Source of the DNA: Colwellia sp. RSH04
Lineage (GTDB): Bacteria > Pseudomonadota > Gammaproteobacteria > Enterobacterales > Alteromonadaceae
Assembly: GCF_003545765.1 (NCBI RefSeq)
Contig: NZ_QXIO01000010.1
Location: 1 to 64,000, forward strand
Direction of reading: 5' to 3'
DNA length: 64,000 nt
The translations under genes and the position numbers were made by a program. Below are positions 25,909 through 36,201 of this stretch, one piece after another. Within the stretch, counting starts at the first letter, position 1. Every line of letters starts with the position of its first letter. A model generated the notes under the pieces. That model was not told the DNA's origin and ran no database searches. It saw nothing but the letters and a program-made list of their open reading frames with translations.

Positions 25909-27198
25909 TTGGAAAATATAACTACTGAGATGCTCTTTACTGTTCTAGGCATCTTAATTCTTATTTCTGCCTATTTTTCAGGTTCTGAAACAGGCATGAT
26001 GTCTCTTAATCGCTACCGATTACGTCATCTTGAAAAACAAAAGCACAAAGGTGCTAAACGAGTCAGTTCGCTATTGAAAAGACCTGATCGTCTCATTGGC
26101 CTTATTCTTATTGGTAATAATCTAGTCAATATTGCCGCTTCTGCAATTGCGACAATAATAGGTATTCGTCTATTAGGTGATGTTTATGGTGTACTAGCCG
26201 CAACCATTATTTTAACCTTGGTTATTTTAATATTTGCCGAAGTGACTCCTAAAACCTTGGCAGCACTCTATCCCGAGAAAATAGCGTTTCCAAGTTCACT
26301 TATCCTCTCTTTGTTATTAAAAATACTGTTTCCATTAGTGGTTACCGTCAACTGGATCACTAACGGTATATTAATGTTATTAGGTATTAGTTCTGAACAA
26401 AGAGAACAACACAGCTTAAGTAGTGAAGAATTAAGAACCGTTGTAAATGAATCTGGTGCGTTACTGCACGAACGTGATCAAGACATGTTAGTGAGCATAT
26501 TAGATTTAGAAAAAGTTTCAGTAGAAGACATCATGATTCCACGAAGTGAACTTGTTGGTATCGATGTGAATGATGATTGGAAAAAAATTCAGAAGCAGTT
26601 AACGCAAGCAAATCACACGCGTGTATTGTTATACCGCGATAGCATAGATGACGTTGTAGGTTATATTCATGCACGTGACGCTTTAAAAATGCTTTCAAAA
26701 AGTCAGTTTACTAAAGCAACATTATTACGAGCCGTGCGCGAGTTATATTTCATCCCTGAAGGGACTCCGTTAAATATTCAACTATTAAAATTTCAGCACG
26801 CTAAAGAGCGTTTAGGGTTAGTGGTTGATGAATACGGTGATATACAAGGCTTAGTGACCCTAGAAGATATTCTTGAAGAAATTGTTGGTGAGTTCACTAC
26901 CACTATGACGCCGACCACCAGTGACGGTATTACTCCTCAACCCGATGATAGCTATTTGGTTGATGGAAGTGCCAGTATTCGTGACATCAACAAGGAAATG
27001 TCGTGGCAATTACCCACAGATGGCCCTAAAACATTAAATGGCTTAATTATTGAGTATTTAGAGGATATTCCACAAAGCAATATTAGTTTAAGAATTGCGG
27101 GCTACCCTGTAGAAATCGTTGATGTTTCAGACAATATGATAAAAACGGTACGCGTTATGCCTGAACATTTTGTTAGTGAAGAGACCGACGAAGAATAA
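25909..27198 (+). CDS. HlyC/CorC family (CorB/YfjD-like) membrane protein with CBS domains
   Basis: A 429-residue protein. Four-helix DUF21 membrane domain (residues 10-170, with SGSETGMMSLNRYRLRHLEK and EVTPKTLAALYPEKIAFP), two CBS domains (about 200-330, with VSVEDIMIPRSELVGID and LGLVVDEYGDIQGLVTLEDILEEIVGEF) and a C-terminal CorC_HlyC domain. Family members are linked to Mg/Co export or resistance. The start is TTG, with AAAGGA about ten bases upstream; the product MENITTEMLF aligns with known N-termini, which supports it over the ATG seven codons later. Confidence 0.92.
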   Translation: MENITTEMLFTVLGILILISAYFSGSETGMMSLNRYRLRHLEKQKHKGAKRVSSLLKRPDRLIGLILIGNNLVNIAASAIATIIGIRLLGDVYGVLAATIILTLVILIFAEVTPKTLAALYPEKIAFPSSLILSLLLKILFPLVVTVNWITNGILMLLGISSEQREQHSLSSEELRTVVNESGALLHERDQDMLVSILDLEKVSVEDIMIPRSELVGIDVNDDWKKIQKQLTQANHTRVLLYRDSIDDVVGYIHARDALKMLSKSQFTKATLLRAVRELYFIPEGTPLNIQLLKFQHAKERLGLVVDEYGDIQGLVTLEDILEEIVGEFTTTMTPTTSDGITPQPDDSYLVDGSASIRDINKEMSWQLPTDGPKTLNGLIIEYLEDIPQSNISLRIAGYPVEIVDVSDNMIKTVRVMPEHFVSEETDEE

Positions 27199-27740
27199 AA
27201 TATACCCAAACAAAGTTAATCACAAAGTTATCCACAGAGAACGCTGTTAATTCACAATTATTCAGCTTTCCACAATTTCTGTGGATAACAATTGCTACCC
27301 CCATCAACAGCTGAGTTTTGCTTTTTCAACACTTATTTAACAAAAAAACGAAGTTTTTTTAATAATATTTTTCGTCCTTTATTTTTACTAGCGTAGCAAG
27401 CTTTTTTGAATAAAATGAGCAAATTGGCAAGCTTTATGCCGCAGGTTTCTTTAATATGACGCCAAGAGATACTTCATATAATATACTTTTTTACAAGCAC
27501 TATTTAAATGCGCTACGCTTTAAAAACCTTATATCAATCTTATCGATTATTCGTTCACTAACCCGCTAAGAATATTAAAATTTAGCTCAGTTTTTTCAGG
27601 AAGTTGCGTCAAGTAAAGCTATTCAAAAAAGAGCTGGCGAAGGTTGTAGCAGAGAGAAAAACGCTTAAATCACTGCCTATAAAATAAATCATCACCCATA
27701 AAAAAATGGTACATTTGCGGTATTCACAATAGCGTTTAAT
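27199..27740. other. AT-rich gap with paired DnaA boxes
   Basis: This 540-base region has no supported gene. It contains two perfect DnaA 9-mers in opposite orientation, TTATCCACA (27228-27236) and TGTGGATAA (27280-27288), inside a 12-bp inverted repeat GTTATCCACAGA/TCTGTGGATAAC. A weaker CTTTCCACA lies between them. The sequence after 27310 is very A/T rich. It is not the usual oriC context; a DnaA-titration or regulatory site is possible. Confidence 0.5.
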
Positions 27741-28364
27741 TTACCCAAAAAACAAACGCCATAACCAGCCATGATTTAATTCTTCTTCACAACTTTTTAG
27801 TTGGCTTGAATAACGTCTTGCTCGGTTATCAACTTTTCTGGCAACGTTAACTAACCATTTTTTTTGTTTATATGTTTTTCGCTTAAAACCACCCCAGCCT
27901 TCATGATAATTTAGATATTGGTTATAGGCATCCCATTTAGACACACCGTTTACTTTTTGGGTTTTGAAAATAAACCACCCCATAAAGTCTATAGCATCCT
28001 CAAAGTCATCTCGATCGGCACCCGAGTTACCTGACTCTCGAATATAGTCATCCCATGTCATGGTTTTAGCTTGTGAATATCCATAAGCAGTACTTACCCT
28101 TCCCCAAGGAATAAAGCCAAGCAAATATTCTCTAGGCGGCAAAGCATCATGCTTAAATGAGCTCTCTTGGTACATCATGCTAATGGGTACATGAATAGGT
28201 ACCCCCCATTTATCACGCATGTCTCTAGATGCAAAATACCAATCAGAGTGTTCTCGGAAAATTTCACAAATATTTTCAGGGTTTTTGGGCGGAGGAGTAG
28301 CACAACTTGATAAAACAGAAACAGATAAACACGTAATTGTTAAGACCTTTGCAAAGTACTTCAC
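27741..28364 (-). CDS. Lipoprotein with lytic transglycosylase-like (SLT/lysozyme) domain
   Basis: A 207-residue lipoprotein: signal peptide with lipobox VLSSC (Cys at residue 21), a proline-rich linker and a lysozyme-fold domain. The motif HVPISMMYQESSFKHDA contains the catalytic-type glutamate in the ES context of SLT domains, followed by AYGYSQAKTMTWDDYIRESG and YNQYLNYHEGWGGF. It probably acts on peptidoglycan at the outer membrane. It is transcribed away from the large repeat array; no operon partner is seen. Confidence 0.75.
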   Translation of the reverse strand: MKYFAKVLTITCLSVSVLSSCATPPPKNPENICEIFREHSDWYFASRDMRDKWGVPIHVPISMMYQESSFKHDALPPREYLLGFIPWGRVSTAYGYSQAKTMTWDDYIRESGNSGADRDDFEDAIDFMGWFIFKTQKVNGVSKWDAYNQYLNYHEGWGGFKRKTYKQKKWLVNVARKVDNRARRYSSQLKSCEEELNHGWLWRLFFG

Positions 28365-28491
28365 AGATCAATTTCTCAACTTAAAGACAATAATGACATA
28401 ATGCCAGATGTTAGCGTTAAATATCAAAAACTAAAATTTTTAAATTAAATATGAACTTATTGATGATTAGATAGTCATATTAGTTAGTGAT

Positions 28492-30490
28492 GTTATTCCC
28501 TTAATGTTTCATGTTTTATGCGCTACCTACTAGGTAGTGCTTTTTTTTGCTTAAAAAAACCGTATGAGGAACCATCAGGCAACACCAATAATTCGATTGT
28601 TACTCCACTCTCAACTTAATAACGACTTCATGTTTTATGCATTACCTATTAGATAGTGCTTTTTTTTGCTTAAAAAACCGTATGAGGAACCATCAGGCAA
28701 CACCAATAATTCGATTGTTATTCCACTCTCAACTTAAAACGACTTCATGTTTTATGCACTACCTATTAGATAGTGCTTTTTTTTGCTTATAAAACCGTAT
28801 GAGGAACCATCAGGCAACACCAATAACTCGATTGTTATTCCACTCTCAACTTAATAACGACTTCATGTTTTATGCACCACCTATTAGATAGTGCTTTTGT
28901 GCTTAAAAAATCGTATAAGGAACCATCAGGCAACACCAATAACTCGATTGTTATTCCACTCTCAACTTAATAACGACTTCATGTTTTATGCACCACCTAT
29001 TAGATAGTGCTTTTGTGCTTAAAAAATCGTATAAGGAACCATCAGGCAACACCAATAACTCGATTGTTATTCCACTCTCAACTTAATAACGACTTCATGT
29101 TTTATGCACCACCTATTAGATAGTGCTTTTTTTTGCTTAAAAAACCGTATGAGGAACCATCAGGCAACACCAATAACTCGACTGTTATTCCACTCTCAAC
29201 TTAATAACGATTTCATGTTTTATGCACTACCTATTAGAAAGAACTTTATGTCTGTATTTTCCTAAAAGTCAGTTTGCTAAACTATAAAATGAAAAACATA
29301 AAATAAAATTGAACTAAATATAAAATGAGTACTCTTATATAACAGTAATGTTATTCCCCTTACTAATTCATGTTTTTATGCGCTAATTATATTAGCGCTT
29401 TTTTTTATTTAAAAAAGCTCACTTCATTTTCTAAAATATACACTTAACAGCCTATTTGAAATAAATTCAAAATAATTTGAACTTATTTAGAAAAGAACAC
29501 TCTTATATAACAGTAATGTTATTCCTTAGGTGTTTCATGTTTTATGCGCTAATTTTTATTAGCGCATTTTTTTTGCCTAAAAAACAGTACTCAAGACCAT
29601 TAAGCCACATAAAAAGCATCGATGTTATTCCGCTTATACCGAGTTAAGGTTCCATCTTTTATGCGCTAATTTTATTAGCGCATTTTTTTATTTAAAAAAG
29701 CTCACTTCATTTTCTAAAATATACACTTAACAGCCTATTTGAAATAAATTCAAAATTATTTGAACTTATTTAGAAAAGAACACTCTTATATAACAGTAAT
29801 GTTATTCCTTAAGTGTTTCATGTTTTATGCGCTAATTTTTATTAGCGCATTTTTTTTGCCTAAAAAACAGTACTCAAGACCATTAAGCCACATAAAAAGC
29901 ATCGATGTTATTCCGCTTATACCGAGTTAAGGTTCCATCTTTTATGCGCTAATTTTATTAGCGCATTTTTTTATTTAAAAAAGCTCACTTCATTTTCTAA
30001 AATATACACTTAACAGCCTATTTGAAATAAATTCAAAATTATTTGAACTTATTTAGAAAAGAACACTCTTATATAACAGTAATGTTATTCCCTAAGTGTT
30101 TCATGTTTTATGCGCTAATTTTTATTAGCGCATTTTTTTGTCTAAAAAACAGTACCCACGACCATTAAGTCACATAAACAACCACGCATGTTATTCCGCT
30201 CATACCGAGTAAAGGTTTCATGTTTTATGCGCTAATTTTTATTAGCGCATTTTTTTGTCTAAAAAACAGTACCCACGACCATTAAGTCACATAAACAACC
30301 ACGCATGTTATTCCGCTCATACCGAGTTAAGGTTTCATGTTTTATGCGCTAACTTTTATTAACCTTGCTTTGTCTAAAAAACAGTACCCACTACCATTAA
30401 GTCACATAAACAACCACGCATGTTATTCCGCTCATACCGAGTAAAGGTTTCATGTTTTTATGCGCTAAACTTTATTAACGCTTTTTTGAC
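28492..30490 (+). ncRNA. Tandem array of 16 terminator-hairpin units (candidate small RNA gene array)
   Basis: Sixteen units each contain a conserved TGTTATTCC box, then 8-21 variable bases, then TTCATGTTTTATGC leading into a hairpin and a T run. Hairpins begin near 28520, 28639, 28756, 28874, 28990, 29106, 29224, 29380, 29545, 29662, 29828, 29945, 30111, 30228, 30346 and 30461. The period is 115-119 bp, or 156-166 bp where an extra AT-rich block is present. The first seven units have stems GCACTA/TAGTGC, the later ones TGCGCTAAT/ATTAGCGCA. The stem sequences change together while pairing persists. Units 7 and 15 have decayed stems. The T runs follow on the + strand only, and no + strand gene lies upstream, so the units probably end short transcripts that start within the array. 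Promoters were not clearly identified. Confidence 0.55.
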
Positions 30491-30627
30491 TAAAACAGTC
30501 TTGTTAATCATTGAACATAAAACTTAGTTTTTACGTTAGTTAGTCTATTTTTTACGATAAGTTTTCAGCAAATATACGATATTAAAGCTATAATTTTATT
30601 AGTCTACATTCATAATTCTAATTATTG

Positions 30628-31467
30628 ATGCCCGTATTACTTCTTATAACTTTTCTTTTTTTTCCTTCAGCATTGCGAGCAAATGAGGCCATAACTTGGT
30701 ATGCATACGATCAACCTCCTGCCTATATTTTTAATGGCCCTTATAAGGGGTTGGGCTTCATAAATAAAAGTCAAAAATTGTTAATAAATGCTTTGTCGCA
30801 ATATGAACATAATGAAGTGCAAGTTTCTGTAGGTAGATTTCTTCATGACTTAAAGTTAAAAAAGAATGTCTGTATTTTTGGTTTAGGTAAAACCCCTGAG
30901 AGATCAAAGTATGTCACCTACTCAAACACAGCACTCATTCATCGCAACATCCATGTACTAATTAATAAAGAAAAAGCTGCTAAGCATTTATTATCAAAAA
31001 GCATTAACTTAGTTGATTTGTTTGAAAAACATAATTTTTCTACCAGTATCGTCGATGGTCGTTTCTATGGAAAGACCATCGATAGTATATTAGCAAAGCA
31101 CCAAAATAATATTTTAATTCGGCCTTCTTCAGCAGATCGTGCGCTATATAAAATGCTAGAACTTAATCGCTTTGATTTTCTTTTAACTTTCCCAAGTTCT
31201 GCAATTTATGCGATAGAAACAGGGTTAATTAGTTCTGATTTTGAGCTTTTAAAGGTTAAGCATATACCCGCTTTCATGAAAACAGGTATTGGATGCAGTA
31301 AAACCGAATGGGGAGAAAAAGTAGTAAGAGATATTAATAAAGCTTTAACAGAAATATCGTCTAAACCTGCATACTTTGAAGCATTATCATTTTGGATGAA
31401 AGATGAACATGACAAACAAGCGTTTCACAACTTTTTCAAACGGGAAGTATTAGACTCGTATAAATAA
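30628..31467 (+). CDS. Periplasmic solute-binding-like protein (SBP_bac_3 / TIGR02285 type)
   Basis: About 279 residues with a signal peptide (LLLITFLFFPSALRANEA) and a two-lobed binding-protein pattern: AITWYAYDQPPAYIFNGPYKGLGF at the start, then VCIFGLGKTPERSKYVTYSNTALIHRNIHVLINK and a C-terminal helix region. It resembles the extracellular solute-binding family 3 proteins of Alteromonadales that stand apart from ABC genes, possibly as sensors or amino-acid-type binders. I start at ATG 30628; a TTG directly before it is also possible. No good ribosome site is visible. It is directly downstream of the hairpin array. Confidence 0.7.
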   Translation: MPVLLLITFLFFPSALRANEAITWYAYDQPPAYIFNGPYKGLGFINKSQKLLINALSQYEHNEVQVSVGRFLHDLKLKKNVCIFGLGKTPERSKYVTYSNTALIHRNIHVLINKEKAAKHLLSKSINLVDLFEKHNFSTSIVDGRFYGKTIDSILAKHQNNILIRPSSADRALYKMLELNRFDFLLTFPSSAIYAIETGLISSDFELLKVKHIPAFMKTGIGCSKTEWGEKVVRDINKALTEISSKPAYFEALSFWMKDEHDKQAFHNFFKREVLDSYK

Positions 31468-31498
31468 GGTAGGCGTGAATTTACGATGCCTACCTTTT
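31466..31498. terminator. Convergent terminator between the binding protein and gshA
   Basis: AAGGTAGGC/GCCTACCTT stem followed by TTTT, overlapping the stop of the + strand gene and ending just before gshA's stop on the minus strand. It can serve both. Confidence 0.75.
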
Positions 31499-31504
31499 AT
31501 GAAA

Positions 31505-33091
31505 TTACTCACTAAAATATTGCGAGAGAAACGTATCAAAATTAACGGTATCATTAGCTTCAATATCCGCTTGATCTTGCAATGATTGTCGTGCGCTATC
31601 GACAAAGTATTGTTTATCGTAGAACTGATAATCTCTTGATAATAATTGCTGGCGATACTCAGATGCCTGCGTTAATGAATAATCAGCTAAACATTGCTCT
31701 TTAGTGACTAAAATATCGAGTAACTGTGCTGAAGGTGTTTTTGACGGGTCTTGAATTTTTTCAAACTCTCTTGCTACCGCTTCACTATATTGAGTTGACT
31801 GATACGCGTTATCTAATAACTGAGCCACTTCTTTTAACGATGAGAAAAGCGATTGCCCCCACGTTAGAATAGATTTGCTATTAGCAACTCCAGATTCGTC
31901 AATATCTGTTAATAATAATGCTGGATCGCGACCTTTTAAGACAACATCGTCCATATTTTTCTCATAAACTTTCTGAGTTTGGCTATCAACTTGCTGGCTA
32001 TCGACCAAAGCGCAATAAATGAGAAAAACATCTAAGAAATAAATTTGTTCAACACTTATCCCTGTATCAACAAAGGGGTTTACATCAAGCGCACGCACTT
32101 CAATATACTCAACACCACGTTCGCCTAGTGCTACTGAAGGTTTCTCCCCTGATCTTGCTACTCGTTTGGGACGGATAGGTGCATATAGCTCATTTTCTAT
32201 TTGCAGTACATTATCATTAAGTTGTTGGTACTTTCCATCTACTTTAACGCCAATATCACTAAACACATTTGATTTTAAGGCAATCGCTTTTTGTACGCTA
32301 CTTACATAATCAGAGATATTGTTATAACAAATCTCTAATGAAGTTTGTTCGCTACTGGTATAACCCAGATCACTCATACGTAACGAAGTTGCATAGTCTA
32401 AGTAAAGGCTGCCTGTTGCTGATTTTTTAAATGGTAAAGAAGAAGGTTTACCTTGTAAAAAAGAGCCACAAATAGCTGGAGAACTACCAAATAGATAAGG
32501 AATTAACCAACAATAGCGTTTGTAGTTGCGAATAACCGAAAAGTATTTTGCTGAAATGTAATCTTGATCACTTAACGTATTATTATCAAGCTGTTTTAAT
32601 ACACTCCAAAATTGCTGAGAAAAAGAAAAATTAAAATGAATACCTGCAATAACTTGCATCATACTGCCATAACGATTTTTTAATCCTTGTCGATAAACAG
32701 TTTTCATCGTGCCAATATTAGAGTTACCGTATTGCGCTAACGGCACTTGCGTCGCATCACCAACAAAACAAGGCATACTTGTTGGCCATAATAATTCGCC
32801 ATCAATATGCTCTAAAGTAAACTTCTGTATGTCTTGTAACTGAGCAATGGCTTGCTCTGGAGATTCGCTCACTGGGGTAATAAATTCTAAAAGGTTTTCA
32901 GCATAATCGGTGGTTATTTGCCCGTGAGTTAATGCTGAGCCTAGCTCTTTATAATGTCGATGTTCCGACAGCTTACCTTCGGGCAATATTCTTAAGGCTT
33001 CTCGCTCTATTCCACGTCCAATTCCAGTAATAGCGCTTAGGTTTTCTTTTTGGCTAAATGCGTTGATGTAATCGTTTAATGATAATGTCAA
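31505..33091 (-). CDS. gshA: Glutamate-cysteine ligase
   Basis: A 528-residue enzyme making gamma-glutamylcysteine, the first step of glutathione synthesis. Family hallmarks include GRGIEREALRI near the N-terminus, DYAENLLEFITP, a central HFNFSFS and the EYIEVRALDVNPF segment. The frame is open 19 codons further upstream, but I place the start at TTG 33091: TAGGA lies six bases before it, and the product MTLSLNDYINAF begins as expected. Single gene, convergent with the binding protein gene. Confidence 0.95.
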   Translation of the reverse strand: MTLSLNDYINAFSQKENLSAITGIGRGIEREALRILPEGKLSEHRHYKELGSALTHGQITTDYAENLLEFITPVSESPEQAIAQLQDIQKFTLEHIDGELLWPTSMPCFVGDATQVPLAQYGNSNIGTMKTVYRQGLKNRYGSMMQVIAGIHFNFSFSQQFWSVLKQLDNNTLSDQDYISAKYFSVIRNYKRYCWLIPYLFGSSPAICGSFLQGKPSSLPFKKSATGSLYLDYATSLRMSDLGYTSSEQTSLEICYNNISDYVSSVQKAIALKSNVFSDIGVKVDGKYQQLNDNVLQIENELYAPIRPKRVARSGEKPSVALGERGVEYIEVRALDVNPFVDTGISVEQIYFLDVFLIYCALVDSQQVDSQTQKVYEKNMDDVVLKGRDPALLLTDIDESGVANSKSILTWGQSLFSSLKEVAQLLDNAYQSTQYSEAVAREFEKIQDPSKTPSAQLLDILVTKEQCLADYSLTQASEYRQQLLSRDYQFYDKQYFVDSARQSLQDQADIEANDTVNFDTFLSQYFSE

Positions 33092-33228
33092 AATAATTCC
33101 TAGGCTGTTACCTTTGCATGGGTAAGAACGTTTATAGTACTCCCTCATCGCGATATCTCTTTAATGAGGGAGGTTATCTATATTTCAATAGCGAATCATA
33201 AATATTTTCATGAGACTCAATTAACTAT

Positions 33229-36123
33229 TTATTTAGCTAGCTTTAACTCAACAATTTCAATCCCGAGTTTTGCTAACTGAGGTCTAACAATTTGACCGTC
33301 ACCGACCACAATCCATTGCATGGGTTTGGCTAATTCTTTTTTCGCAATGTTATTTAGTTCAGATAACGTTATATTTTTAATAATATCTGATTGTTCGTCA
33401 CCGTAATTAACAGGAAGGTTAAACTGTAATACTTGCCTTAAAAAGCCACTTTTCTGGCTAGGTGTTTCAAAGCTTAAGGCTTCATTCTGTGAAATAGCTT
33501 GTCGCATAAATAAAGCTTCAGCTTCTGACATTCCATTTGCTTGATAATTACTGAGCTCTTTCTCAATTTCAATCATCGAATCATAGGTATGCTCTTTTTT
33601 AACACTAGCACCTGCTGTAAAGCGACCTAAGGTTTTACCTGCACTAAAATAGCTTGAAGCGCCATAGGTATAACCTTTATCTTCTCGAAGGTTTAAGTTA
33701 ATACGACTATTAAATGCACTGCCTAATGGGTAGTTCATTAATGAAGCCTTAAAGTGCTCACCAGTGGCATCAAATGGCATTGTTCTTCGTGTTAACTTAA
33801 TCACCGATTGACTAGCATTAGGCAGATCTACAAAATAGAGTTTTTTCGGGGTAATGCTTGGCATATTGTAGTCTGCTGATAATGGGTAATCATTACCCTG
33901 CCATTCTTTTAAATAGAATAACTTAGGCAATAATTCATTTTTATCAATATCTCCCACAACAACTAAGCTTGCTTTTTTAGGTGAAAAATATTGTGAATAA
34001 AACCCCTTTATATCATCAAGTGAAATCGCACTAACCGTGGCAATCGTTCCACTATCAGCAAAACCGATTCTATTTTCAGTACCATAGGTCACTTGCTTTA
34101 ATGCTCTACCTGCTAAGGTATTGGCATCTTTACTCCCTTGCTCTAATCCTTGTATCAACTGATTTTTAACGCGATCAAAATCTGCTTGAGCAAAACTTGG
34201 GTTAAACATTACGTCGAGCATTAATGTTAACGTTGCATCTAAGTTTTTTACTAAGCTACTGACTTGAACATAAGTATTTCGACCTGAGGCACCTACCGAA
34301 ATGCTACTTCCAAGTAACGCTAACTCATTGGATAATTGCTCTTTAGTATAGGTTGTAGTCCCTTCATTCATTAAGCTCGCAGTAAGTGAAGCAAGACCAG
34401 CTTTTTCAATAGGATCTAACAGTGGGCCGCCTTCTAGGCTAAGTAATAAACTGACCGTTGGTGTTTCACTATTTTCTGTACCAATAATTTTCATACCATT
34501 AGCAAAGTTTTTACGCCATAATTTTGGTACCTTAACTTGTGGATTTTCTGAAGCTTTTGGCATAACAGAACGATCAAAGCTACTCACGTTTTTCATAATA
34601 GGTGTAGCGAGTTTTGCTGTTTCAGGTGGGTTACTCACATCAGGTAATTCAAAACTGTTTGCACGCGCAATAAGTGTTTCCTGCCCTTGTGGCACAATAG
34701 ATAAAACACCTGCTCCTTTACCTTTTATATATTGTTTAAATACACGCATTACGTCTGCTTTAGTTACTTGATTATAACGAGCGACTTGCTCATTGGTGTA
34801 ATTAGCATTACCGAGCATGGTTTGATAATGCGCCAAGCTAGAAACTTTTCCTGAAACACTCTGTAAACCATAAATAGTGCCAGTTTCAATACTTACTTTT
34901 GTTTTTTTCAGGTCGTCATCATTAACGCCGCGCTCTTCAAACTCAACTAAGGTATCAGTAATAACTTGTTCAATTTTGGCTAACTCCAAACCTTGCTGCG
35001 GATTAGGCAGTGCAAAAAAGTTCATTTGACAGGCTAATTCTCGACACGGGTGACTAGTACCTGCTTGTACCGCCACACCTGATTTAACAAGGTTTTTATA
35101 TAACAGCGACGTTGGGCCGCCACCTAAAATATTTGCTAATACATCAAGAGCAGGCTCATCTTCATGCATTCCATATACGGTTGGGTAACTAATATACAGT
35201 AGCGGTAAAGAAACATTATCGCTGAACGAGTAATAGCGGTTTTGCGAAAGCGATATCGCCTCTTTAGCAATATTGTCGACTTCAGGCCCTGTTTTGAGCT
35301 CGCCAAAATACTTATTTACCCATGCAAGGGTTTGGGCTTCATCAATATCTCCACCGATGGTTAATACCGCATTATTTGGTCCATACCAACGAGAAAAGAA
35401 TTCTTTTAAATCAGCAACCGTACCACGGTCTAAGTCGCTCATATAGCCAATAGTAGGCCATGAATAAGGATGTTCCCTTGGGTAAATCATTTGATTCATA
35501 GTTTCAGTGAGACGTCCATAAGGTCTATTATCGACATTCTGACCACGCTCATTTTTGACCGTAGCTCTTTGCACTTCAAATTTTTCTTCCGTAATACTGT
35601 CTAATAAAAAGCCCATGCGATCAGACTCTAACCACAATATTTTTTCTAATTGATTCTTCGGTACCGTTTGATAGTAATTGGTTCTATCAGAATTGGTTGT
35701 ACCGTTAAGATTACCGCCACTTTGTGTTACCACTTTAAAATGCTGTTCATCAGCAACGTTTTTTGAGCCTTGGAACATCATATGCTCAAAGAAGTGGGCA
35801 AAGCCTGATTTGCCTAACTGCTCTCTCGCTGAGCCAACATGATATGTCACATCAATATGCACTAATGGATCAGAATTATCAGGGTGTAAAATAACCATTA
35901 AACCATTATCTAATTGATATTTATTATAGGGAATATTGAGTCCTTCATTCACAGAGGATACAGACTCTAACAAACTAACTCCTGAAGGAAGTACTACAGG
36001 CTCTTGCTGGGTAGTGCTACAAGAAAACAATGCATAGCTAGCAAGTAATGTAGTACTCAATTGTGTTAGTTTTTTTACAATGCGTGCTGCTTTTATCGAT
36101 GAAGGTTTAGATGCTCTATACAA
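33229..36123 (-). CDS. M16 family zinc metalloprotease, lipoprotein
   Basis: A 964-residue pitrilysin-family peptidase with duplicated M16 halves. The inverted zinc motif HFFEH is followed by MMFQGSKNV, with the downstream glutamate region VKNERGQNVDNRPYG; the second half (from about residue 510) lacks it, as usual. A lipoprotein signal with LFSC at about residues 32-35 suggests anchoring to the outer membrane, facing the periplasm. The start codon appears to be TTG with GGA upstream. Substrates are unknown; homologues process peptides. Confidence 0.88.
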   Translation of the reverse strand: MYRASKPSSIKAARIVKKLTQLSTTLLASYALFSCSTTQQEPVVLPSGVSLLESVSSVNEGLNIPYNKYQLDNGLMVILHPDNSDPLVHIDVTYHVGSAREQLGKSGFAHFFEHMMFQGSKNVADEQHFKVVTQSGGNLNGTTNSDRTNYYQTVPKNQLEKILWLESDRMGFLLDSITEEKFEVQRATVKNERGQNVDNRPYGRLTETMNQMIYPREHPYSWPTIGYMSDLDRGTVADLKEFFSRWYGPNNAVLTIGGDIDEAQTLAWVNKYFGELKTGPEVDNIAKEAISLSQNRYYSFSDNVSLPLLYISYPTVYGMHEDEPALDVLANILGGGPTSLLYKNLVKSGVAVQAGTSHPCRELACQMNFFALPNPQQGLELAKIEQVITDTLVEFEERGVNDDDLKKTKVSIETGTIYGLQSVSGKVSSLAHYQTMLGNANYTNEQVARYNQVTKADVMRVFKQYIKGKGAGVLSIVPQGQETLIARANSFELPDVSNPPETAKLATPIMKNVSSFDRSVMPKASENPQVKVPKLWRKNFANGMKIIGTENSETPTVSLLLSLEGGPLLDPIEKAGLASLTASLMNEGTTTYTKEQLSNELALLGSSISVGASGRNTYVQVSSLVKNLDATLTLMLDVMFNPSFAQADFDRVKNQLIQGLEQGSKDANTLAGRALKQVTYGTENRIGFADSGTIATVSAISLDDIKGFYSQYFSPKKASLVVVGDIDKNELLPKLFYLKEWQGNDYPLSADYNMPSITPKKLYFVDLPNASQSVIKLTRRTMPFDATGEHFKASLMNYPLGSAFNSRINLNLREDKGYTYGASSYFSAGKTLGRFTAGASVKKEHTYDSMIEIEKELSNYQANGMSEAEALFMRQAISQNEALSFETPSQKSGFLRQVLQFNLPVNYGDEQSDIIKNITLSELNNIAKKELAKPMQWIVVGDGQIVRPQLAKLGIEIVELKLAK

Positions 36124-36201
36124 AATAACGTCCAGTTAATAAGGTAAATAGAAATAGATTGATTTATCATAGCAAACAACAACAGCTAGCGGTTAATTAA
36201 A

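Noticed and set aside
27199..27740. Chromosomal replication origin
   Set aside because: Only two to three DnaA boxes are seen and none of the usual oriC neighbours (dnaA, dnaN, mnmG, parAB) is present.
29537..29648. Short frames beginning ATGTTTTATGCGCTAATT in the array, encoding MFYALIFISAFF-like peptides
   Set aside because: The T-run length differs between units and shifts the frame, other units stop after 2-8 codons, and unit 10 lacks the first ATG. The conservation follows the hairpin, not codons.
28492..30490. CRISPR array
   Set aside because: Repeats are about 117-166 bp and nearly contiguous, with no short unique spacers of constant length and no cas genes.
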